Shown piece after piece: positions 36,535 to 47,935 of a stretch of DNA of 64,000 nucleotides; the stretch's first letter is position 1; each line of letters opens with the position of its first letter. The DNA comes from Berberis thunbergii. Taxonomy: Eukaryota > Streptophyta > Magnoliopsida > Ranunculales > Berberidaceae. The notes under the pieces are model-generated. The model did not search any database. It saw only the letters and a program-made list of their open reading frames with translations, and was not told where the DNA came from. The stretch lies in assembly GCA_003290165.1 (NCBI GenBank), contig QNQO01000544.1, positions 372,001-436,000 on the forward strand, read 5' to 3'. The position numbers were made by a program, and so were the translations under genes.

Positions 36535-36920
36535 TGATGTAGGAGGGTTTCTAGGGTTCCTAATTTGCTATCAAAATTATTTACTAAATAACTTATTTGT
36601 AATCTTTCAATTTAATTATGAGTCTTTTTAGTTTCCTTTTAAAATTAGACTTTACTTTTTCTTTTAGGAATAAACTGCTTGTTATTTTAGTATTTGATTC
36701 TACTTTTTTTTTTTAGTAATAGGCTGTTTATTATTCAAGTTATTTTAGCACAATAAATAGAGTTATTCCTCAATATTGTAGGATACTTTTGATTTGAATA
36801 ATTTTAATTGAACATTAGAGTCGTTTCTCTGTGTTTTTTGGGCGAATCTCTTGTGTTATTTTCCCTGTGAATTATCTGTTGAACTAACGTGCTGAATAAT
36901 CGTTATTCTGCCCGGTGTTA
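36535..36920 (+). repeat. Element D 3' LTR
   Basis: Pairs with 33579-33973 with roughly 10 percent visible differences plus small indels. It starts TGATGTAGGAGG. Confidence 0.82.
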
Positions 36921-38253
36921 ACCACCTGCTTTGTCTCATCCTTCCGGATCTCCTCTCATCCTGGGTAGTCAGTTGACGTTCTCCCAATTCACTATGTGTT
37001 TTAAGCTGTCAGCCCGGCTTGTTTTTAGGGTTGTGTACGGTTTGTAATCCTTCTTCAGCACACTGGTTATCCGCTAGTGGTTGGGCCCTGCCGATTGTGA
37101 TTTTCTAAATTACCGCTGGTTGGACTCAGTACGTCCGTCTTTTCGATATCTCTTTGAATGACCGCTATCCTCCCGTGATTCGTCATCTCGCCTTATTTTC
37201 TTTCCCGTTTTCTCAAATGGTTCTCCATTCCCTGCTCATTCTTCTTCCTCTCAGCTTTCATTTCTTCAAGGGAGATGTGTTTTTGCACTATTTTTAGCAG
37301 GACTGCCATGCCTTTTGGAGGCTCTAGGTTAAGAGAATCAAATAAGGGGCCTCGCTTCAGTCCAACGACAAAAGTTGCAGCGGTTGTGTCGCCGCTACAT
37401 CCATCAATCATTGTTAACTCGGTGAAGCGAGTGACATATTCCCGTATCATTTCTTCGAGCTTCTGTCTGATGTGCAGGAAGTAGTGGGGTCATTTCCTCA
37501 TCCGCTGACTTCCAATGAACCTGGTAATAAAAGCGGTGGCTAAAGCTTGGAAGGAGTCTATCGACCTCGATGGCAGGCTATTGAACCAATTCATAGCTGT
37601 GGAAGTGAGGCTAGTTGGGAACGTTCTACACATGATCGACTCTGTGGTTTTCTTTCAGGTCCATCATGGGTGGATGTGTTTTAGGTGATCTGATGGGTCG
37701 GTGGTACCATCGTACACTTTGAACTCTGTTGGAGTGAATTTATATGGCATTGCCTTTTTCATAAGTGCATTGAAAAATTGGGGCTTGGCTAACTCGTATA
37801 GTATGTTGGGATCCGTGACTCCAATCTTGAACGAGATTTCAGCAATCGTTCTGCCTCACTGTGGAGTCTTGTCTTGGGGGAGTTCACTGCTCTCGAACTT
37901 TATATGTTATTGTTCTGCTGGGGCTTCGTTGCTTCCTTGAGTTCGGTTGGAGGAATTTTGTTGGGGCAGTACCCAAACAAGGTTGGTTGGCTAAATGCGT
38001 TCCTGGTGATCCTTTCCAACATCCTTGTCATGTAGTTCATTTGGGCCATGAGCAAGTCCACCTGAGGGTCCATGGCAACGCAGCCTGATGCTTGGGTTGT
38101 CTGGGCTACTATGTGTTGCGGATCTGCATTCTCGGGTGCTATTGGTCCGATAATCCGGGTTGCTTCCTCTTCACGAGCTGTCAGTAATGCATTGTTGTCA
38201 ATGGGAGAGTTGTCGTGATCATTACTGGATTCAGGATCTGCAGACTGCATCAT
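36921..38253 (-). pseudogene. Element C gag, 5' part
   Basis: The minus-strand N-terminus at 38253 (MMQSADPESSNDHD) has the loosely conserved Tat gag leader. Downstream, 37450-37193 carries MIREYVTRFTELTMIDG, FVVGLKRGPLFDSLNLEPPK and a basic RKKNEQ tail, the conserved gag segment also seen in A (7960-7544) and B (26338-26102). Frameshifts and stops separate the pieces. Confidence 0.8.
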
Positions 38254-38338
38254 TTTCTCTGATGGCTTGTTGATATTTTATCAGGTTATGTTGAGCTTTA
38301 TTACTGTGTATTTTGTTTTCAGAAAGGAAACTCGTCGT

Positions 38339-38356
38339 TCCCCATGGACGATGCCA
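38339..38356 (-). other. Element C primer-binding site
   Basis: Minus strand TGGCATCGTCCATGGGGA, a decayed TGGCGCCGTC-type site three bases inside the 5' LTR. Confidence 0.65.
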
Positions 38357-38359
38357 AAA

Positions 38360-38956
38360 TGATGCGTCAAAAAATTGTCCTCCTGTGCGTTTGACTTGCA
38401 AAACAATTGTTAGACTGTCAATGACCACCTTTTTGGTGGCCAAAGATACTCCGATGCTTAACTCAATAACTTTGTTGGAAGAATGAAGTAAATCTGAACC
38501 AAACTCAGTTAAAATTGCATCTCGTGCCGAATGTTTCTCTTTACCTTTTATAATGGTCGTGGTTAACTTTCAACGTGACTTAAGTATGTGAGGCGCAACG
38601 AAAGGAAATGTTTCTTGTAACAGTCCTCTCCTTAATGGAGATGCTTTTGTTTAAGGAGATGCTTTTGTGGAGGCGTAACTCCCTCCGCGGCTATTTTTTG
38701 GTGCAACGTTCATTTTTTTTACGAGAGAACTTGTGTCGGGTCTGGACTCGGGCTTTGATTAGTTTGGGCCTGAATTCTGGCCCTGTTTACGTTACCTCAT
38801 TAGCAGACCTCATCTAGGCTTTTGTAATTGGCTTTATTCTTCTTGAATTTTCCGAGTTAATTCAATAGATTGAATGTTATATCCGTCAATCTTTATGCCA
38901 CATGTATAGACGTGATGATCAGTTTTTTTTTTTAAATCTATTTTGATATATCGTCG
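38360..38956 (-). repeat. Element C 5' LTR
   Basis: 597 bp from TGATGCGTC to GATATATCGTCG (mutated from CATCATCA). It contains a local 18-bp duplication (ggagatgcttttgtttaa) near 38638 that the 3' LTR lacks. Confidence 0.85.
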
Positions 38957-40336
38957 GTGGCAATCACCTCCCACTCCACACATGCACATCCACCCAACTA
39001 CCACCACAGACAAATTGCCCCCACAAAAACTAGACCCCTCAAACATCTTCGAATCTTTTGAGATTGGGTTTAGCAGTTGAGCAAAAGCCCTTCGAGTTGA
39101 ATTTCGAAGAAGCGATTCTTGCGTTCCTTTTCATTGGATTTCCACTTCTCCTCAACCAGGTGATTATTCATTTATTTTCGCAATCAATGGTTTCTGCGCT
39201 TCAAATTATTTGCAGAAGGTCTATATGGGTTTTAGATTTATTAGTGATTTCGTCATGAAAACTTGAATAACGTTTGTGTTTCTAAATGAAATTTCCATGA
39301 ATTGCCCAAAATTGACTGCTAATTTAGAACGGTAGATGTAAATTTGTATCATATTTATCAAACCATAATCCTTCCTCCTCCATTTGTTGCTCCCATCTCT
39401 GCAAAGCTGATAAACTTGGTGCACAATCTTGGCTCAATCAAAATCAATCGATTACCCCCTCTCCTGATTCGAGTTCAATCAATTCTTTAAGCTCATTCGA
39501 TTTCAAAACCAAATCGACTTCATGCTCTTCTACTCTCCCACCAACCAGATCTTCAAATTCATCTTTCACTTATTTCAATTTTCAGGTTGGTCCCATCCAA
39601 ATCAAACCGGTTGAAGAGTGAGTTCTGATTGGTTAAGGTAAGTTAGCAACTCCATTTCGAATCATGGATTACTTTCTTTCCAACAAAATTTTAATTCAGT
39701 CTGTGTCTGTGTTTTTTTTTCTTTTCTTTTCCCGTAACATACAATGCCTCTAGCACGTATCTATTTGGTTTGAAATTTGTTGTCTTTGTTTCTTTCCTCT
39801 GTCATATTATGCAATTTTGTAATCAGATAGTGTTTTTTTTTAATTAATTAATTAATTTAATTTTTAAAGGTCTTACAACCCACCAAGGCAGTAGGATCCA
39901 AATATGAGATGGGGAGGGTTAGGATATGGAAGGTTTCAACAAGGTTGGAGAATGTATTTAGGCTTGTTGACGAAGCAAGGAGGGTGGCCTATGCCTTGCA
40001 TCCAAGGCAGCCTTTGTAGAAAATTTTTCAAAGCCTCTATGTACACATCATTTTAAAAGTTAAATTCACATAAGTTTACTAAAAACATGAACTTCAAAGC
40101 ATCAATATTCATAATCCACTAACAAACATTTAAAAAAAGTGAAAAAAACGAGCAAATGTAACATATAAAATAAAATAAAAGCCTGTAGGCAAGCCCCTAA
40201 GCGACTGCCTGAGACCAGCAATTTTAGGCTAGGCCAAGCAGTGCGATCATGAAACACGCGCCTAGGTGTTGTCCGAGACTACATAGCCCACTATTGGGGA
40301 CTACTTGAGCAAGTTCATGGAACACATTGTCATTAC
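38957..40336. other. Non-repeat stretch with possible noncoding leader exons
   Basis: No long ORF. Two places look like 5' UTR exon edges on the plus strand: a C-rich, UTR-like segment ending tcaaccag/gtgatt at about 39160, and an exon-like block between ttttcag (about 39586) and ggttaag/gtaagtt (about 39640). They could belong to a transcript of the folB gene 7 kb downstream or to a lost gene. Without transcript data this is only a suggestion. From about 39930 to 40270 there are decayed repeat-like words (caaggcagcc, cgcctaggtg). Confidence 0.25.
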
Positions 40337-40522
40337 ATGTTGATGAAGAATTCATGGGATAAGCCTCTTAAGATTAAGTGTTTGGAATCAACCCAAGCTC
40401 ATGATGATGCCATTGAGGAGTTGGTTGCTCATAAAGGGTTGATGCATTTGGCTTCTGCTGATGGGAAAATTAAGATTTGGGGTAAGGAGTGGACTGAGGA
40501 TGAATATAAACACATTATTTGA
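40288..40522 (+). pseudogene. WD40-repeat protein fragment
   Basis: A 61-aa open stretch from 40337 reads SWDKPLKIKCLESTQAHDDA, then HLASADGKIKIWGKEW. This is the end of one WD repeat and the next full one, as in plant JINGUBANG-like WD40 proteins. No other repeats are found nearby, so it is an isolated fragment. Its second half is duplicated at 43022-43130, where the same codons continue with few changes. Confidence 0.65.
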
Positions 40523-42416
40523 AGGGAGTATTGGTGATACTTGGATGTTTTGCCGAATTTTGTGGTGTGGGGTGGCAAAGAAGAGAGAAAGAAGATGGAA
40601 GTTTGTTTGCGAGGAAAGAAGCCAGGTCCCTGATCCGTCATTCAATAGGGGATGGGAATGATACGTTTCTATGGAAGGACCCTTGGCACCCCAGTCAGAG
40701 ACGACAGATGGGATTCCCGGGATCACATTAGAGGTGCAGTTGATGAGCTCTATGATAACTTATCCTTGGTGGAAATAGATAGCGGAGTCAAGGACGAGGT
40801 AGTCTGGATTGGAGGCTATGACATTGAATTCACCAATAAGGGCGCTTACCATGCTGTTAGACTCAAATATGATACTGTGCAAATATGATATTGTGCAGTG
40901 GACCAAGCTAGTGTGGTTTAAGGGTAGAGTCCCTCGCCATAGCTTCATAGCCTGGTTAGCACTCACCAAGGCTCTGAAAACTCAAGATAAATTGGTAAAG
41001 TGGAAGAAATTAGAGAGGTCCCTTTGCATCCTATGTAGCGATGCCTGCGAGAACGAGGAACATTTGTTTTTTGAATGCTGGTATTCTCGGTATATCTGGT
41101 CTTTCTTCCTTCATTATATGGGATATGACCATCAGCCATTGAGTTGGACTGATGAGTGGAATTGGTGCTCTCTTCACCTCACAGGACAGTCCCCTAGCAA
41201 TACAGTTAAAAAGCTTGCACTGAATGCAACCATTTACCATATCTGGGCTGAGCGAAATAGAAGAAGATTTCAGCACAAGCATTTGTTTACAGCTGATATC
41301 ATCTCTAAGATCATTCAGGATGTTCGCTTACGCACTTCAGTACTAGATCTTCGAGTCGACGACAATGTAGACAGCAGATGGTTCTTTGAAAAATAGAGAA
41401 TTGATGTTCGATACTTCCATAATACAGGTACATTGCAGCAATGGGAGAAACCAGAGTATGGTTGGTTTAAAATTAACTCAGATGGTTCACTAGTAGGCGA
41501 GCGAGGAGGTTATGGGGCAGTCATATGAGACCACCAAGGCGAGGTGATCGCAGCTGCAGCAGGGTCGCAAGTGGGCAGCTCAGTTACTCTTCATGAGATG
41601 CAGGGTGTCGAGTTGGGTATCAGGTTAGCTCATCAATATGGGATCCAAAGAGTCGTGTTGTGCATGGACTCGAGAAACATCTTCACGTACCTAACATCCA
41701 CCAAAGCTACACCAAGGGAAGCAAGACATACCAGCAGGCGGATTAAAAGAGCAATCGCACAATTTACTGACTGTAAGATTATGCACACCGTAAGGGAAAC
41801 TAACCAAGTGGCAGACAAGCTAGCAAAACTGTTACCTAATATTGCCTTTATTGAGATCACACCGAGTTCATTTGCGGAGGATGTTAAAAAAATTGTCTTT
41901 GATGATGCTAGAGGTAGGAAATATATTCGAATGTAAACGATAACAATCCTTTTCTGTGGTCTGGGGAGCCCATATATTCCCCACGCTAGCCTTTCAAAAA
42001 AAAAAAAAAAAAGTTTGTTTGCGAGGTAAAAGGCTAAAAGATGGTCGTGTCATGTCACATGTGTTTGTTTGATGGGGTAGTTGTGTTTTGGTGGTTCCAC
42101 TGATAAGAGCATTGGTATTTGGAAGAGAGATCATGTTGGTGGTAGTGGTGGGCTTTTGAATGTTGGCTCGATCTTTCCTAGCTTCAAGGGTGAAATTTGC
42201 AAATGCCATATTTGAATTGGTTAAACTTCATGTATAGATGTGCTTACACATATGTATGTGATATGATTTGTAGGATAAGATACAATTTGGGTGGTTATTA
42301 ACAACTTGAAAATGTATAGAAGATTATGGGTTGGAGTTGTGTTACTGTTTATGATGTCCAAACATATATTTAGTGTCTAATAGATGTGTTAAGGGTCTGA
42401 TTTGAGTGGAACCACC
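40403..42416 (+). repeat. Segmental duplication, copy 1 (with LINE)
   Basis: Direct match to copy 2 (43016-45262): ttggttgctcataaagggtt, gggaaaattaagatttgggg and ccgaattYtgtggtgtgggg before the LINE, and aaaaggctaaaagatggt and gcaaatgccatatttgaatt after it. A last block (gtatagaagattatgggttg) lies at 42313-42416. Removing the LINE makes the two copies collinear. Confidence 0.85.
40615..42010 (+). mobile_element. 5'-truncated L1-type LINE with RNase H domain and poly(A)
   Basis: The insertion is bounded by a 16-bp target duplication AAGTTTGTTTGCGAGG (40599-40614 and 42011-42026) and ends in a poly(A) run at about 41996-42010. It retains the last part of ORF2: IGDGNDTFLWKDPWHP, the zinc-binding reverse-transcriptase-associated region CILCSDACENEEHLFFECW (about 41025-41085), and a C-terminal RNase H fold with NSDGS, EMQGVELG, CMDS and NQVADKLAKLLP (about 41475-41860). 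A stop at about 41527 and a frameshift near 40885 make it inactive. The 3' UTR is about 60 bp. Confidence 0.92.
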
Positions 42417-43015
42417 AAACAAAGGATTCAGATTCTCTTTAGTCTACACCATGCATGCCACCATCCTCTTGGGTGTAACTCACTATTCCATAAAAGGAAT
42501 TCACTTCATCCTTCATGTTATCTTAATAACCCAAAATAAAATGTGTTATAATATATATATATATATATTAGAGTAGTGAGGTTGATTCAATCTAAGATTT
42601 AGATGAAAGTGCATCCAATCTAGTATGGATCTTGATTTGGCTAAGTTTCAAACCCAAACTGAAACAAAAGCGGAACCAATCAGAGCCAAGGTTAAATTAA
42701 ATAGAACCCTAACCAACACACATTTTATGCCTCATACCAAACCTCAATCTATTATTTGAAAAAGAAAAACTCAACCATTGAGGGATGAGCCCGTAATAAC
42801 AAATAAATGATTTTCCTTCCTCAGCCCTAAACATGGTATGCTAAAGATTGAGAATCACAAACTGAGAGTATGGACAAATTAAGGATATGACTTGGATAAT
42901 GGTAAGTGTGTAGGTGTGTGTGAATGCAAATACTAAAGAATGGTTTTGCTAATTTCAATCAAGCCAACAAGAAATTTAGCTAGATTTGTCTCTTGTGATA
43001 TTTTGGTGAATGTTC

Positions 43016-45262
43016 CATGATGATGGAGTTGGTTGCTCATAAAGGGTTGATGCATTTGGCTTCTGCTGATGGGAAAATTAAGATTTGGGGTAAGGAGCGG
43101 ACTGAGGATGAATATATACACATTGTTTGAAGGGATTATTGGTGATACTTGGATGTTTTGCCGAATTCTGTGGTGTGGGGTGGCAAAGAAGAGAGAAAGA
43201 AGATGGAAGTTTGTTTGCTAGGTAAAAGGCTAAAAGATGGTTGTGTCATGTCACATGTGTTTGTTTGATGGGGTAGTTGTGTTTCGGTGGTTCCACTGAT
43301 AAGAGCATTGGTATTTGGAAGAGAGATCATGTTGGTGGTAGTGGTGGGCTTTTGAATGTTGGCTCAATCTTTCCTAGCTTCAAGGGTGAAATTTGCAAAT
43401 GCCATATTTGAATTGGCTAAACTTCATGTATAGATGTGCTTACACATATGTATGTGATATGATTTGTAGGATAAGTTACAATTTGGGTGGTTATTAATGA
43501 CTTGAAAATGTATAACTGACCGCTTAAGGTCAATTCTAAGAACTTGAAATTTGGCGTGGAGCTCAACCTACAACATAACAGACTCAATTTGACCTTATTA
43601 GAGTTATAGCTCGGCCTCACCATAAATGTTCCCATCAGTCGTTGAAAAAGTGGATTGTCTACCATCCTAACAAGGCTCCATACTAGTGTTTGAGGTATCA
43701 TATGGTCGCACTGATACACCAGGCTGCATGTCAAAAAATGATGTGACAATCAATGGGATTGTGGTTTCTCACAACTATTAATAACCGAAATAGTAAAAAG
43801 GACAATATCTTGTTTGACATTGCAGTATAGTTCTTGCTTTTGCTATTATGTACAATACTTCAATTATCCAATTGCTATATCAAATAAGATAATAGTGCTT
43901 ATCCTTCATGTGATTATGGTTCTGACTTTCGATTCTGCTTTTTACCCAGAATAGGAAGTGACCTTATCATTGATTCTTTTCGTAGATAGCTAGATTATGT
44001 TTTTGTTTGGAGGTATATCATTGATTCTTTTGATATGCGTATGATGTTGGGTAAAGTTTGATTCTATATGGTCATCCTTGGTGTACTTGATCTCGGGGAC
44101 GAGATCCTTTTGAGGTATGTTTATTGTGAAGCCCTGTTGTTTTTCACCTATGTGCGTTTTCTTTTATCTTCGTTTGTTACCTTGATCAGCAGTAGTTTCC
44201 GTTGGCATTGTGTGGCAAGATGTTGGTGTTACGCTTGGGATTTCAGTTTAGCATTCAGCAAGACACCTTCGTTTGAGGGTTTTTGTCGAGTTCCAGGGCC
44301 TTTGAGAGCATCCGTTGTGTTGTTTTCGGGCACTTAGGCAGTTTTAGTTTTTGGGCTGATTGTGGGCCACACTTTGGAGTGGTTGAAACATAGTGGACCC
44401 CAATAGGCTAGAAATAAATTTTTTCAGTAGCTTTATAATCTTGAAGAGTGTCTTCAATATGTTGGTCGGGTGTGGGTGTAGAGTAGTTTTCGCACGGGCG
44501 AGTTTTAAAATGGCGGTATATCACGATTTCAGACTCATGTTATAATTGGCTTGAATCTCTTATTTCTCGTCATCTCTCCCCTATTTTCTTCTCTTCTTTG
44601 TTGGATGGCAATTAAGGTCTCCAACCCTGATCTTGAAGAATCAAAGCTCATTCGAGGTGATCTAAGCTGGTTTGTGGGGGATTTTCATCACTCAATCATC
44701 GAAGGGATGAGCTTGGTTGGTGTAGTTCCCATTGATGGCACCATGAGGATGTAGAAACTTGGTCTTATCTTTGTGGGTTTGAAATTCAAAGTGTTTGAAG
44801 GCTAGATCGAAGGGGGTTTTTGCATGGTTTCGAAAGATTAGTTCATTCTTTTGGTTAATATTCATTTTGGAGAGTTTGGGGGACTGCAAATCTATGGATC
44901 GGGTCTGAGTTCAAGAGTTTTCATTTGAAGGTGACAGTCAAAGTTAGTTCGAAGATTAATCAAAGAGGTTTCACTGGTATTTGCTTATTTTTTGAAGATT
45001 TAGCTCGATTTATCTCGGGTTTTGGTGGTGGAGTTGTTTGGAGCTGTTGATCTTCGTTTTCAGGTGAGAAATACTCTACATATGTATGATTTTTCAGTTT
45101 TATTTCTGATCATGGCTTGAATTTGGGGTTTTGAACATGTTCTAGCATCTCACATGAATAGGTGTATAGAAGATTATGGGTTGGAGTTGTATTACTGTTT
45201 CTGATGTCCAAACATATATTTAGTGTCTAATAGATGTGTTAGGGGTCTGATTTGAGTGTAAG
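43016..45262 (+). repeat. Segmental duplication, copy 2 (LINE-free, with its own insertion)
   Basis: Keeps the unfilled LINE site gaagtttgtttgctaggtaa at about 43207. Collinearity with copy 1 breaks after acttgaaaatgtata (43516) and resumes at gtgtatagaagattatggg (about 45169). Confidence 0.82.
43516..45168. other. 1.65-kb segment inserted in duplication copy 2
   Basis: Absent from copy 1. The break point repeats the hexamer tgtata on both sides, as a target duplication might. The ends (actgaccgcttaagg and ctcacatgaatagg) show no inverted repeat, and no transposon protein is recognised. Inside, MAIKVSNPDLEESKLIRGD (44602 onwards) is a short open frame of unknown origin, and cttcgttttcag/gtgagaa at about 45063 looks like an exon end. 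It could be an unknown transposon or a deletion from copy 1. Confidence 0.5.
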
Positions 45263-46985
45263 TCAGAGTCAATTTGCATGTATGATCATGACTCACATGA
45301 TTAGACCGTTGAATTGATTTGTTGGGGAATGCATGTGTTGATCTTGCTGATTTCAGCATATAGGGGGCTGTTTATGGGTGTTTTTGTTGCTATGTCTGGG
45401 TTTACTATAGATGTATGATCATCTAAAGTGAATTGGTTTGAATTGAACACTGAATAGGTAGAAATTTTAATACTGGCATAGTTTGGTAGATCAAGCTTTG
45501 TCTGTGAGTTTTGCATAGTTTGGTTGACCACACAGATCAAGTTACTTTGGTCCACCAAGCTTCACCAAAAACAGTAAAAATGCAAGTTTTTTTGGGGCTG
45601 TCTTTTGGTTGGTTTTTGTGCATTGTTGTATTGCTAATTTTCTGATTCCTTTAGGTAGATATTTTTAGTATTGGACATGAGTATATCTTGAGTATATGGT
45701 TTCAATTCCTTGTTCGGATAATTATGTGAAACCAGTACTGGATCGTAATACGGTATTCATGGTTATAGAAATGGTTAAAGATGAAGTGACATGTTGAATT
45801 GTACATGTTCTAAAGAACAACAAGGCAGTTACCTTCTAGTTAATAAACGATTATGAAATTTGGGAACCAGTGGGTAACTGAGAAACTATACAGGGAAAAT
45901 CAGAGGCGACCAAGTGAAAAATTAGACTTTAAGTAGATGTGGGATTAACAAAATCACTAAGGTTGTTAACTTATGATTGTTATCTGGTGATGGGTTAGTG
46001 AGGGTGCATTGATTTTGTTGGTTATGTTTTATGGAGATGAAATACTTGTTTATCTTGTTTATATTGATGATATCATTTAAGTATATAATTGTTATCATGT
46101 ATACCGTATTCCGGTGAAGTTGAGCTGAAGTTTCGTGTAACGTAGAGTTAAAAATGTAGTTTGGGCGACTCTCACCAAAATTTTAAAGTGTGGTTCGCCG
46201 CAAGGGTAGAAGATCCAGTTTGGGAACCCTCATTGTAGTTTGCCGCAAGGTTAAAAGATGCAGGTCAGGAACTCATATATTTAATGTAATGTTCGCCGTA
46301 GGAATTGAATGATCGAGTCCGGAAATACCTTTTTTAAAATATCTTAGTGCCATGTACCATAGAGTTAAAAGCTAGTTCCGGCGGCACTTCCATGCAAAGT
46401 GGCATGCATCGTAGGGACGATTGTCCAGGCCGAGAGTCACTGTTGTACGAAGACTTTCCTCCTGCGGGAAAACTAAGCCACCATATGAGGTATGCTCTCG
46501 AGTAGATGGCGAGGATACAAGGTTCCAACTTAAGACCCCTAATTAAAAATAATGATATTTTGCTTCTTTGAGTTCTAGGCAATGGTCTGTGGTGATGCTT
46601 TAAATTCTTCTGGTATGATAAATTCCAGAACTGAAGTGATTGCTTTTCAGTTTTCACGCTTATTTCTGATTTATCTTCTCGATGGAGCAAAACCATTACA
46701 ACTGCAGTGTTTGAATTCTGAAGACTGGTGCACCTGTTTAAGTATGGTCTACTGTACATCCTTACAGCATATATCAATAATGTGCTTGATTTATTTTTAT
46801 TGGTCTGTAGAATCTTCAGGTCATGCACTGTATCCATTCTCATTCCCATGTTTTTTGTAGTTCACTTGATAAATAGTATAGATAGGACCAGAATGTTCAT
46901 TTTCTTATCTCATTTCTCTAATGCTTTTGTTTTCTCCATTGAGTGTATGCATTGATAACCAATGTTTATTATTTTAGGTGGACAA
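45263..46985. other. Upstream region/leader intron of the folB gene
   Basis: No coding exon recognised. The segment ends at an acceptor (tattattttag at 46968-46977) nine bases before the folB ATG, so the start codon lies just inside an exon and the transcript must have at least one upstream noncoding exon. Open frames at 46334-46955 show no family match. Confidence 0.5.
46125..46430. repeat. Degenerate short tandem repeat, about 45-70 bp units
   Basis: Repeated pattern ttcgccgYaagg + ttaaaagat + cagtYYgggaac, seen near 46143, 46192, 46245, 46305 and 46362 with growing divergence. No coding role. Confidence 0.55.
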
Positions 46986-47935
46986 ATGGATGTAGAGGAG
47001 GCTGTGAAGGGAGATAAACTTGTATTGAGAGGGTTGCTATTCCATGGTTTTCATGGGGTAAAACCCGAAGAAAAAACACTCGGTCAAAAGTTTGCAATTG
47101 ATGTGGATGCGTGGTTAGATCTCCGTGCAGCTGGAAAATCTGACAATTTGTCAGACACCATCAGTTATACTGAAATCTATCGGTGAGTGAAAAGAATTAT
47201 CTTCTTAGTTATATGCTATCTGATTTTCAAATAATCAATAAATTTTTTACCTATATATATATATATATTCTAAGTTGCTCGGGAGCTTTCAGAACTAGGC
47301 TTTATTCTCCCAGTCATTAACTGATTTTAGACTTTAAGTTGAGTTCTCTTAGCTTGTCTTAGGCATTGAAGTGCCATTGCCATTAGTTTTCAAATATCTT
47401 GATATATATGCTGCGACTCTCATCCTAAAATCAGGTGAAAGTATTTGTGATGTCTGCATTGTATCCGCATATATTGTGATATCATGGATCTTAGCAATTT
47501 ATGTATGTTAGGTAATGTCACTTGATTCCAGGAAGAATGCCATGGTTAAATGGTCATCTTATGATGCCATTGAATGGGTTTATTTTGGACCATAGTTTAC
47601 TCATTTTGTTGGCAATATATTCTTTCTTGTTATGCTTGGTTATATATCTTAACTATATCAAGGATGTGTGATTCCGATGTGATCTATGTAAGTGTGTATT
47701 GTTTTGTTCCTGATATTTTTTTCGGTTGCATACCAGCATAGTAAAGGAAGTTCTGGAAGGGCCATCTCATGATCTTTTAGAGTCCGTAGCCCACACCATA
47801 GCCATCGGGACTTTGACTAAGTTCGCTCAGATAACTGCTGTACGTGTGAAAGTAGGAAAACCTCATGTTGCAGTTCATGGTACAATTGATTACTTAGGTA
47901 TTGAAATTACAAGGTATAGAACAGTTGATTTATAA
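46986..47935 (+). CDS. FOLB: Dihydroneopterin aldolase (folate biosynthesis), 131 aa
   Basis: The enzyme cleaves 7,8-dihydroneopterin to 6-hydroxymethyl-7,8-dihydropterin and glycolaldehyde in the cytosolic branch of folate synthesis. There are two coding exons, 46986-47182 and 47737-47935, joined in frame (396 nt). Motifs include KLVLRGLLFHGFHGVKPEEK near the start (the conserved GxHGxxxxE loop, with the catalytic-region Glu), TLGQKFAIDVDAWLDL, DTISYTEIY at the exon 1 end, HTIAIGTLTKF and VRVKVGKPHVAVHGTIDYLG. Length and intron position fit plant FolB (about 130-145 aa, no transit peptide). The start is the Met in QMDVEEAVKGD, just after an intron acceptor; the upstream in-frame codons are intronic. 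No frameshift or stop; it looks functional. Confidence 0.95.

Larger units (their letters stand above)
33579..36920 (+). mobile_element. Ty3 retrotransposon D with two captured host gene fragments
   Basis: The LTRs 33579-33973 and 36535-36920 share tgatgYaggagggttYctag, taataaactgcttgttattt and gattctRctttt. A tRNA-Met-like PBS TTGGTATTGGAGC lies at 33975. The internal order is gag start (34026-34440), NOP14 fragment (about 34600-35530), GH38 mannosidase fragment (about 35530-36380), protease-RT linker and pol C-terminus (about 36380-36530), 3' LTR. RT, RNase H and integrase are missing, so the element depended on helper proteins. Flanks (aacac left; accac right if the LTR ends at 36920) are roughly compatible with a 5-bp duplication. 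It sits in the opposite orientation inside element C gag. Confidence 0.88.

Noticed and set aside
46334..46849. 171-aa minus-strand open frame upstream of folB
   Set aside because: No recognisable domain, mixed composition, partly covering the short tandem repeat and the presumed intron.
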